Source: an uncultured Mucispirillum sp. (GTDB lineage Bacteria; Chrysiogenota; Deferribacteres; Deferribacterales; Mucispirillaceae). Taken from it: a DNA stretch of 5,071 bases. The notes below the pieces were generated by a model, which worked only from the letters and a program-made list of their open reading frames with translations, made no database searches and had not been told where the DNA came from. The first letter of the stretch is position 1, and every line of letters starts with the position of its first letter. Shown here one piece after another: positions 1-5,071 of the stretch. Made by a program: the position numbers and the translations under genes. The stretch spans positions 1-5,071 of the forward strand of contig CALADT010000257.1 of NCBI GenBank assembly GCA_937890655.1, read 5' to 3'.

Positions 1-1
1 T

Positions 2-622
2 ATATTCTCCCAAATAAGCCAGCAAAAGGAACAAACTGAAGTGGTTTATAATAACTTTAATGAAATAGTTAATTTTTCTGAACGTATAAGTAATACAAGT
101 GATGAAATTACAAAAACTATGGAGCTACACTCAGGAGTAAACGAACAAATTGCAAAAGGTGCACAAGATATTATAGAAGTTTCAGAAACAACTGATACAT
201 TAATGCAGGATTTAGTGAAAAACTATAACGTTATGGTGGATGCTATGGGCGAGCTAACAACTAGAGTTTCCACAATAAAATACTCAAGCCGTGCAGTTCA
301 CTTTTTAAGAGCAAAAAGTGCCCATTTGAAATTTATGTATAACGTTTATAACCTTGCTACCCATAAAACATGTGCTGTTGGTCAATTTTATTATAATTTA
401 GGGCAGGAGCTTTTCTCTAATGATAATAAATATAGGGAAATAGAACCAGTCCATGAAAAAGTGCATACACTAGGTAATAAAATTATGGATTTTATTGAGG
501 CAGGGGATAGAAAATCAGCATATACTTTACTTTTAAAATTACAAGAAACGGTAGATAGGTTAATTGATATGCTTGATGAATTAATTAATAAATATCTTGA
601 CGGTGATTGGTCTAAATATTAA
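2..622 (+). CDS. Methyl-accepting chemotaxis protein, C-terminal part with CZB zinc-binding domain (partial)
   Basis: The reading frame is open from the left edge, so the gene starts outside the window. A GTG at 41 is in frame but has no ribosome binding site and lies inside a helix, so I do not take it as the start. Numbering from that GTG codon as residue 1, residues 1-85 are polar and helical with heptad-like spacing, as expected for the end of a receptor signalling bundle. Residues 86-187 match a CZB (chemoreceptor zinc-binding) domain: His95 in AHLKF, Cys111 in CAVGQF, and His138 and His142 in VHEKVH are the expected zinc ligands. CZB receptors known from other bacteria sense zinc-linked signals such as hypochlorite or redox state and act through CheA/CheW. 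The segment between the first His motif and the Cys looks shorter than usual. The signalling tip is not in the window, so the MCP assignment rests on the CZB domain plus the preceding coiled coil. A diguanylate cyclase-linked CZB is less likely because no GGDEF domain follows. Confidence 0.82.
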   Translation: MFSQISQQKEQTEVVYNNFNEIVNFSERISNTSDEITKTMELHSGVNEQIAKGAQDIIEVSETTDTLMQDLVKNYNVMVDAMGELTTRVSTIKYSSRAVHFLRAKSAHLKFMYNVYNLATHKTCAVGQFYYNLGQELFSNDNKYREIEPVHEKVHTLGNKIMDFIEAGDRKSAYTLLLKLQETVDRLIDMLDELINKYLDGDWSKY

Positions 623-627
623 ATATA

Positions 628-661
628 AAAAAAACCAAACTTTTTTAAGTTTGGTTTTTTT
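628..661. terminator. Bidirectional intrinsic terminator between convergent genes
   Basis: An inverted repeat has arms at 628-642 and 647-661 that pair over 15 bp around a TTTT loop. The core CCAAACTT/AAGTTTGG is flanked by seven A on the left and seven T on the right, so either strand's RNA shows a hairpin ending in a U-tract. It begins 6 bp after the chemoreceptor stop codon and 19 bp beyond the pstS stop codon, so it can serve both genes. The core stem has only three G-C pairs, but the U-tracts are good. Confidence 0.85.
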
Positions 662-679
662 ATTATAAGTTTTTATAGT

Positions 680-1666
680 TTATTTTATTGTTGATATAAT
701 TTCATCTTTTAATGTTTTAGGTATAGGAACATACATAAGCTGTTTTGCTATATTATCACCATTATTAAAGCCGTATTTAAAAAACTCCATTACTGCTTTA
801 TTTTTTTCTGCATTATCTTTACGAATAAGGATAAATGAAGCTGCTGCAATAGGCCATGCTTGATTATTATCTGTATTAGTTAATGATACTGCATATCCGT
901 TTTTGCTATCCCATTTTGCAGATTCTGCTGCTTTTGAAAAACTTTCTATACTAGCTTCTACAATATTACCTGATTTATTAATAAGGCTTGTGTAGTTAAG
1001 TTGAATTTGTTTAGCATAAGTATATTCTGTATAACCTATGGAGTTTTTTGTTTTTTTCACCATATTTGATACGCCGTCGTTACCTTTTGCACCTATGCCT
1101 GTTTTCCAGTTTACAGATTTACCACTACCTATTTCTTTTGCCCACTGATTTGAAGATTCTGATAAATATTTTGTAAATACTGCAGTTGTACCGGAGCTAT
1201 CAGACCTGCGTATAACTGTAATTTTTGCAGACGGAAGTTTTATATTTTTATTTAAATCTGCTATTGCTTTATGGTTCCATTCTGTAATTTTACCCATGAA
1301 AATATCAGCAGCTGTTTTGCCGTCTAATACTATTTTTTGGTTTTTTAAGCCGTCAATATTTACAATAATAACTATACCACCTGTAATTGCAGGAAATTGT
1401 ATAAGGTTTGATTTTTTAAGGTCTTCTTTTGTTAATGGGTCATCAGTGGCACCAAAATCTACTGTGCCTGCTGTAATTTGCTTAATACCACCACCTGAAC
1501 CTATGGACTGATAGTTGACGTTATTTTTTGTATCTTTTTCATACATATAAGCCCAGCCAGAATATACAGGAAATGGAAAAGATGCACCTGCGCCGTTAAT
1601 TTCAGCATGTGCCATAACAGGTAATGCAAAACATACCATTAATAAAAAAGTAATTATTTTTTTCAT
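680..1666 (-). CDS. pstS: Phosphate ABC transporter, periplasmic phosphate-binding protein PstS
   Basis: This 328-residue protein captures inorganic phosphate in the periplasm and delivers it to the PstCAB membrane transporter. Residues 1-21 form a signal peptide (KK, hydrophobic core, AHA cleavage site before Glu22). There is no lipobox cysteine at the cleavage site, so a soluble periplasmic protein is expected. Numbered from the predicted mature end, it aligns with E. coli PstS with constant spacing. The phosphate ligands appear as Ser29 and Phe30 (GAGASFP), Ser57 (GSGGG), Asp75 (DFGATD), and Arg154, Ser158, Gly159 and Thr160 (RRSDSSGTT). The only change is Ser for Thr at the first ligand, which keeps the hydroxyl. 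The motifs VLDGKTAADIFMGKI, KGNDGV and GYTEYTYAKQ are also typical. The start is fixed by an AAAGGAG six bases upstream and by the signal peptide. The gene is the last of the Pho cluster, has its own predicted Pho-box promoter, and ends at the shared terminator. Confidence 0.97.
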   Translation of the reverse strand: MKKIITFLLMVCFALPVMAHAEINGAGASFPFPVYSGWAYMYEKDTKNNVNYQSIGSGGGIKQITAGTVDFGATDDPLTKEDLKKSNLIQFPAITGGIVIIVNIDGLKNQKIVLDGKTAADIFMGKITEWNHKAIADLNKNIKLPSAKITVIRRSDSSGTTAVFTKYLSESSNQWAKEIGSGKSVNWKTGIGAKGNDGVSNMVKKTKNSIGYTEYTYAKQIQLNYTSLINKSGNIVEASIESFSKAAESAKWDSKNGYAVSLTNTDNNQAWPIAAASFILIRKDNAEKNKAVMEFFKYGFNNGDNIAKQLMYVPIPKTLKDEIISTIK

Positions 1667-1671
1667 TGATT

Positions 1672-1707
1672 TCTCCTTTTTTATGTAATCAATTTATAAA
1701 AAGGAGA
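1672..1707 (-). promoter_or_regulatory. Hairpin in pstS leader that pairs with its ribosome binding site
   Basis: On the minus strand, TCTCCTTTTT (1707-1698) is the exact reverse complement of AAAAAGGAGA (1681-1672), which contains the pstS Shine-Dalgarno sequence; ATG follows five bases later. The stem is 10 bp with three G-C pairs and a 16-base loop. No T-tract follows either arm, so it is not an intrinsic terminator. If it folds in the mRNA it would mask the ribosome binding site. What is seen is the perfect complementarity. That it regulates translation is inference. Confidence 0.55.
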
Positions 1708-1717
1708 TACCATAGGT

Positions 1718-1746
1718 TATATAAAAATAGAGCAAATAAATGTAAA
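1718..1746 (-). promoter_or_regulatory. Predicted sigma70-type promoter of pstS
   Basis: On the minus strand a -35-like TTTACA (1746-1741; one change from TTGACA) is followed after exactly 17 bases by TATATA (1723-1718; four of six match TATAAT). TATAAC at 1721-1716 is an alternative -10 with a 19-base spacer. Transcription would begin near 1710-1712, giving a leader of about 45 bases. The -35 lies inside the downstream copy of the tandem repeat read as a Pho box, so activator site and core promoter overlap, as at known Pho promoters. In such an AT-rich sequence, chance matches to -10 are common; the spacing and the overlap with the repeats raise confidence. Confidence 0.65.
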
Positions 1747-1758
1747 ATAAATGTAAAA
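1737..1758 (-). promoter_or_regulatory. Pho box: two perfect tandem 11-bp repeats (PhoB binding site)
   Basis: On the minus strand TTTTACATTTA occurs twice back to back (1758-1748 and 1747-1737) with no mismatch. OmpR-family PhoB/PhoP regulators bind direct repeats with an 11-bp period. TTTACA at that period, with five AT-rich bases between copies, resembles the Bacillus TT(A/C/T)A(C/T)A-N5 form as well as the E. coli 11-bp Pho box unit. The next 11 bases (1736-1726) match at only 5 of 11 positions, so I count two units. The site starts one base after the phoR stop codon and lies directly upstream of pstS, the standard PhoB target. The phoB gene is in the same cluster. Confidence 0.78.
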
Positions 1759-1759
1759 C

Positions 1760-3436
1760 TTATATTCTGCCATACATTTCTATTTTAAAAGTGTTACCGT
1801 TATTTTCATTAGCATATATATATGCTTTACCACCATATAAAAGAGTAATATGTTTTACAATAGAAAGCCCTAATCCAAACCCTGAATTATTTCTTGATTT
1901 TGAAACAGTGTAAAACCGTTCAAATATCCGTTTTCTTTCTTTTTCATCAATTAAAGGGCCATAGTCTGCTACTTCTATAATAAGTTTATTATCTTTATCA
2001 TATATTAAAACATCAATATTCTTACCAGTAGAATATTTGATAGCGTTATTTATTAAGTTAGTTAATATCATTTCCACATGAAAGCTGTCTATTTCATATT
2101 CTTTTGTGCTTAAATTTTTAATAACTACATTTTTATTGCTTTCTTTTATTAATAAATTATCTACTATATTTTTAATAACGGCTTTTTCTTCAATATAAAG
2201 CCCTGTATTTTCCATTTTATAAAGCTCTAGTATTTGGTTTATTATATTATTTAACCGTTTTGAACCGTTATTTATTTTATTTAAAAACTTATGTGATAAC
2301 TCTTTTGGCATATTATCATCATTTATTAATGTTTCAGATGCTGCCATAATTATTGCCACAGGTGTTTTTATTTCATGGGCTATATTTGCTGTTAGCTCTG
2401 CTTTAAAATCATTATAATCAGATTCTGCTGTTATATCTCTTATAATAATTAGTTTATAACTATTTAATTCTTTTACATTTATTTCATATACTTTTTCATG
2501 AAGAATATTTTTAAAAGAACCAGAATCTTTTTCTAATATTTGGCTAAAAAAAACAGATGTATCATAATCTTTTATATTTTCTAATATATGATTATTTTCA
2601 ACAATTTTGCTATTAAATAATATGCTACATACATCATTTACTTTTATCACTTCGCCTTTTTCATTACATAAAATGACAGATTCATCAATATAATTTATAA
2701 GGTTTGACAATATACTTCTTTCTGTTACTAAACTTTCCTGCTCTTTCAAAAGCTGTTTGTTTATATTATATATTATAGACGCCGTGTCGTTCATAACTTT
2801 ATCATGAATATCTGGCAAAATATAATTATCTTCTTTATTATTAATAGCTTTTACTGTTTTTAAAAGCTCAATTACTGGTAAACTTATTTTATACGATATA
2901 TAATGAGTTATTAAAACAATTAAAATAAAAAATATAGTAAAAAATATTATAATATCTTTTTTTGTTTTACTATATAGGTTATGGAAAATTGCACCGTCTG
3001 ATATAATACGTAATATATAGTTATTTTTATATTCTTTTGCATAATAAATAGAATATCTGCCTGTTGTTGCACTTTTTCTAATATCATAATACTCATAACC
3101 TTGTATAGCCATTTCCACTTCTTTTCTATTTATATGGTTATCCATTTGGTGGAGTTCATTATTATTTATGGCAGAATCAAGTATAACTTTACCATTTTTA
3201 TTAATTAAAGATATGCGTATATCGTTATCTTTTACAGGCTGTAAAAGGTTTTCTATATGTTTTTCATCTTCTATATTTAGTTTTGAAATTAATATCCAGT
3301 AATTTTTTAATATTTCCCTGTAACTTTTTTCTATATTTTTAATAGATGTATTATAGCTTATAAAAACGTATATGGAAAAAACTATAATAAATGGTGTAAA
3401 TATTTTAAAAAAAATTGTTAGGAAATATTTATTCAT
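1760..3436 (-). CDS. phoR: Phosphate-regulon sensor histidine kinase PhoR
   Basis: This 558-residue inner-membrane kinase phosphorylates PhoB when phosphate is limiting. Domains in order: membrane segment about 7-27; extracytoplasmic sensor about 28-160, with the PhoR-type pattern RISLINKNGKVILDS (74-88), a conserved DNH (99-101) and RKEVEMAIQG (104-113); second membrane segment about 161-182; HAMP-like linker about 183-235; PAS-like domain about 240-338; HisKA with NIAHEIKTP, phospho-accepting His354; then HATPase with N box LINNAIKYS (Asn464), F box IFERFY (504-509) and G2 box GFGLGLS (519-525). The G1 box reads DYGPLID (491-497): Asp491 and Gly493 are present but the usual second glycine is Leu495. 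The long form with a sensor domain resembles Bacillus-type PhoR rather than E. coli PhoR, which has almost no periplasmic part. The ATG overlaps the phoB stop as ATGA, with only a weak AGG upstream, so translational coupling is likely. Cluster position supports PhoR over another kinase. Confidence 0.92.
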   Translation of the reverse strand: MNKYFLTIFFKIFTPFIIVFSIYVFISYNTSIKNIEKSYREILKNYWILISKLNIEDEKHIENLLQPVKDNDIRISLINKNGKVILDSAINNNELHQMDNHINRKEVEMAIQGYEYYDIRKSATTGRYSIYYAKEYKNNYILRIISDGAIFHNLYSKTKKDIIIFFTIFFILIVLITHYISYKISLPVIELLKTVKAINNKEDNYILPDIHDKVMNDTASIIYNINKQLLKEQESLVTERSILSNLINYIDESVILCNEKGEVIKVNDVCSILFNSKIVENNHILENIKDYDTSVFFSQILEKDSGSFKNILHEKVYEINVKELNSYKLIIIRDITAESDYNDFKAELTANIAHEIKTPVAIIMAASETLINDDNMPKELSHKFLNKINNGSKRLNNIINQILELYKMENTGLYIEEKAVIKNIVDNLLIKESNKNVVIKNLSTKEYEIDSFHVEMILTNLINNAIKYSTGKNIDVLIYDKDNKLIIEVADYGPLIDEKERKRIFERFYTVSKSRNNSGFGLGLSIVKHITLLYGGKAYIYANENNGNTFKIEMYGRI

Positions 3437-4110
3437 TGTATACCGTAACCTACTTTAGAAACTGATTTTATAATACTGCCATAATGGTTTAGTTTTTTTC
3501 TTAATGATGCCACATGGGAATCTACTGTTCTTGTGTATGACTGGTTGTCATAACCCCATATGGAATTAAGTAACATATCCCTTGAAAAAACCATATCTGT
3601 ATTACTTAAAAATAGATGAAGTAATTCATATTCTTTATGGGTTAGTGTTATTTCGCTACCGTCAATATATACTTTATGGTTAGCATCATCTATTTTTATA
3701 CCTTTATATTCTATAATTTGGGAAGTTCTACCTGTATATGATGAACCCCTGCGTAAAACAGTTTTTATTTTTGCATTAAGCATTTCCATACTAAAAGGTT
3801 TTGGTAAATAATCATCTGCTCCGTCATTTAAGCCACTTATTATATCGTGTTCTGATGTTTTGGCAGATATGATTATAACAGGTATATTGCAGTAATTTTC
3901 ACTACTTCTAATAATCTTTAAAAAATCCATACCTTTTAAACCAGGAAGCATTAAATCAAGTAAAATAATATCGCATACTACTTCCCCTAAAATAATAAGC
4001 CCATCATTACCGTTTTCAGCATGGTGGACTTTATAGCCAGATTTTTCAAGATTATATGATATAAGTTCTGATATATCTAAATCATCTTCAATTACTAATA
4101 CATTCTTCAT
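3433..4110 (-). CDS. phoB: Phosphate-regulon response regulator PhoB (OmpR family)
   Basis: A 225-residue transcription factor activated by PhoR. The receiver domain (1-120) has the acidic pocket Glu8/Asp9/Asp10, phospho-acceptor Asp52 in LLDLMLPG, switch Ser82 in ISAK, and Lys104 in PKPF. A winged-helix DNA-binding domain follows (about 132-225): LTHKEYELLHLF (156-167), SRDMLLNSIWGYD (176-188), recognition helix around RTVDSHVASLRKKL (194-207) and the wing ending VGYGIQ. The usual RG before VGY is Ser218-Lys219, a small deviation in the wing. The frame is open upstream to an ATG at 4209, but the conserved receiver begins MKNVLVIEDD at 4110. That ATG is preceded by AAGGAAAG at a normal distance, so I start there. 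The 5' end overlaps the end of phoU by 23 bp and the 3' end overlaps phoR by 4 bp, which fits one coupled operon. It probably binds the tandem repeats upstream of pstS. Confidence 0.95.
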   Translation of the reverse strand: MKNVLVIEDDLDISELISYNLEKSGYKVHHAENGNDGLIILGEVVCDIILLDLMLPGLKGMDFLKIIRSSENYCNIPVIIISAKTSEHDIISGLNDGADDYLPKPFSMEMLNAKIKTVLRRGSSYTGRTSQIIEYKGIKIDDANHKVYIDGSEITLTHKEYELLHLFLSNTDMVFSRDMLLNSIWGYDNQSYTRTVDSHVASLRKKLNHYGSIIKSVSKVGYGIQ

Positions 4111-4786
4111 TACTACTTTCCTTGTTATAATTACTTCCTTCTGATATATAATAAACTGACTGTGCAATATTAACAGCATGGTCTGCCATACGCTCAAGCC
4201 TTCTTGCAATATTTACCATATTTATGCCTGATTTAAAATATAAAATATTGCTTTCTTGGTTTTTGTTGCTGTTTGTTATCATATACTGTATTATATCTTT
4301 TACAGCTTTGCTTTTTAACAAGTCAATTTTATCATCACTATTAATAACTTCTTCTGCTTTTTCTTTATTTAGCTCATAAAAGGCATAGCATGATTTTATT
4401 ACTATATCCACAACATTTTTTAATAATTCAATAACTGCTTCATTTTCAAAAACTAAAGGCGTATTTTGTAGTTTTATTATCTGCTTGCTTATTTTTTTAC
4501 AATGGTCGCCTATTCTTTCAAAATCTGATGAATTTTTTATGCTTGATATAATATAACGCATATCTCTACCACGTGGCCAGTATAATGCAATTATTTTACC
4601 ACATAAGTCATCACTTTTTATACTAAAATTATTTAGTTCTTTATCACGTTCTTTAACGTATGCAGCTTTTTTAATATCTTTATTTAAAAATGCTTCTTGA
4701 GTTGTTGCTGCCATTTCTTCCACAATATTACATACATATGCAGAAATAGATTTTAGTTCTTTATATTCTACGCTGTTTAAATACAT
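4088..4786 (-). CDS. phoU: Phosphate signalling protein PhoU
   Basis: A 232-residue, all-helical cytoplasmic protein built of two similar three-helix bundles. It links the Pst transporter to PhoR, keeps the kinase in its inhibiting mode when phosphate is plentiful, and tempers Pst uptake. The two metal-binding signatures of the family are visible: Asp88, Glu90, Asp94 and His95 in DFERIGDH, and Glu198, Asp202, His203 and Asn206 in LERMADHAVN. PRGRDMR (71-77) corresponds to the conserved (A/Q)P..xDLR segment. Length is normal for PhoU (about 220-240). The start is set by AAGGAG seven bases before the ATG; its first bases are part of the pstB stop codon. The last 20 or so residues (SEGSNYNKESSNEECISN) are polar, non-conserved tail and overlap phoB. 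Confidence 0.96.
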   Translation of the reverse strand: MYLNSVEYKELKSISAYVCNIVEEMAATTQEAFLNKDIKKAAYVKERDKELNNFSIKSDDLCGKIIALYWPRGRDMRYIISSIKNSSDFERIGDHCKKISKQIIKLQNTPLVFENEAVIELLKNVVDIVIKSCYAFYELNKEKAEEVINSDDKIDLLKSKAVKDIIQYMITNSNKNQESNILYFKSGINMVNIARRLERMADHAVNIAQSVYYISEGSNYNKESSNEECISN

Positions 4787-4793
4787 TTTTCCA

Positions 4794-4799
4794 CTCCTT
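4794..4799 (-). promoter_or_regulatory. phoU ribosome binding site overlapping the pstB stop codon
   Basis: On the minus strand AAGGAG (4799-4794) lies seven bases before the phoU ATG, and its two leading A's are the last bases of the pstB TAA stop. Ribosomes finishing pstB would therefore sit on the phoU initiation site, which supports coupled expression of the transporter ATPase and its signalling partner. Confidence 0.8.
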
Positions 4800-5071
4800 A
4801 ACCGAATTTACCTGTTATATAATCTTCTGTCATTTTTTTCTCTGGGTTTGTAAATATAATGTCTGTATGGTTTTCCTCTATAAGCTCACCTAAATACATA
4901 AAAGCTGTTCTATTAGATATTCTTGCAGCCTGTTGCATATTATGTGTTACAATTACCATAGTTATACTCCCTTTTAATTCATACATTAGCTCTTCTATTT
5001 TGTTTGTAGAAATAGGGTCTAATGCACTTGTAGGTTCATCAAACAGCATCACATCAGGATGCATAGCCATC
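4798..5071 (-). CDS. pstB: Phosphate ABC transporter ATP-binding protein PstB, C-terminal part (partial)
   Basis: This is the last 90 codons plus stop of the ATPase that powers phosphate import through PstC/PstA. The frame is open to the right edge. The ATG at 5070 is internal, because it starts just before the Walker B strand. Visible parts (from that Met): Walker B VMLFDEP with Asp11 and catalytic Glu12, D-loop SALD (15-18), H-loop His43 in VTHNMQQAAR, then the PstB-specific tail with FMYLGELIE and TEDYITGKFG at the end. The Walker A, Q-loop and LSGGQ signature lie outside the window; about 160-170 residues are missing compared with the usual length near 250-260. THNMQQAAR and the EDYITG end distinguish PstB from other ABC ATPases. 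It sits 11 bp upstream of phoU, as expected for pstB-phoU. Confidence 0.96.
   Translation of the reverse strand, partial: MAMHPDVMLFDEPTSALDPISTNKIEELMYELKGSITMVIVTHNMQQAARISNRTAFMYLGELIEENHTDIIFTNPEKKMTEDYITGKFG

Noticed and set aside
41..43. GTG at 41 as the start of the chemoreceptor gene
   Set aside because: The frame is open to the left edge, the bases before it (AACAAACTGAA) hold no Shine-Dalgarno sequence, and a protein with only the end of a signalling bundle plus CZB would be unusual.
1296..1511. A 71-codon plus-strand reading frame inside pstS
   Set aside because: It is antisense to the best conserved part of pstS (binding-site region), has no ribosome binding site, and its translation resembles no known protein.
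1672..1707. The inverted repeat upstream of pstS as a terminator of the phoR operon
   Set aside because: No T-run follows the 3' arm on either strand, and the arm coincides with the pstS ribosome binding site, so a role in the leader RNA fits better.
1726..1736. A third copy of the 11-bp Pho box unit
   Set aside because: Only 5 of 11 positions match, no better than expected for AT-rich sequence.
4111..4209. N-terminal extension of phoB from an ATG at 4209
   Set aside because: The extra 33 residues do not resemble a receiver domain, they lie wholly within phoU, and a good ribosome binding site precedes the ATG at 4110 where the conserved receiver begins.
623..5071. CRISPR array, tRNA, insertion sequence or phage genes
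   Set aside because: The strand is almost fully covered by conserved Pho genes, and I saw no spaced repeats, cloverleaf, transposase motifs or terminal inverted repeats.

Overview
The window is AT-rich and carries most of a phosphate-starvation (Pho) regulon locus on the minus strand, next to the 3' end of an unrelated plus-strand chemoreceptor gene. The PstS sequence and the mature binding-site spacing are close to those of Proteobacteria, PhoR is of the long type with an extracytoplasmic sensor domain, and a CZB-type chemoreceptor lies beside them. Together with the very low GC, this suggests a motile, low-GC, double-membraned bacterium. Deferribacterota (Mucispirillum-like) is one possibility, but that is a guess from composition and gene style, not something the window proves.

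Layout: 2-622 (+) is the C-terminal part of a methyl-accepting chemotaxis protein ending in a zinc-binding CZB domain. 628-661 is a symmetric hairpin flanked by A7 and T7 that can end transcription from both sides. The rest is minus strand, in transcription order: pstB (3' end only, cut by the right edge), phoU, phoB, phoR and pstS. pstB and phoU are 11 bp apart, phoU and phoB overlap by 23 bp, and phoB and phoR overlap by 4 bp (ATGA). This compact series is most simply one operon.

The 93 bp between phoR and pstS are rich in signals. One base beyond the phoR stop codon lie two perfect tandem 11-bp repeats (TTTTACATTTA on the minus strand), which look like a Pho box. The downstream repeat supplies a -35-like TTTACA, followed by a 17-bp spacer and a TATATA -10. 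The predicted transcript would start just before a 10-bp inverted repeat that pairs perfectly with the pstS Shine-Dalgarno sequence. pstS therefore probably has its own PhoB-driven promoter and may have an added translational control.

How the genes work together: PstS captures periplasmic phosphate for the Pst ABC transporter, whose ATPase is PstB. PhoU relays transporter status to the sensor kinase PhoR. PhoR phosphorylates PhoB when phosphate is scarce, and PhoB-P should bind the repeats upstream of pstS. pstC and pstA are not in the window and would be expected beyond the right edge, upstream of pstB. I see no mobile element, CRISPR array, tRNA or rRNA, and no clear sign of a wholly novel system. 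The most notable observations are the pstS leader architecture and an altered ATP-binding G1 motif in PhoR.
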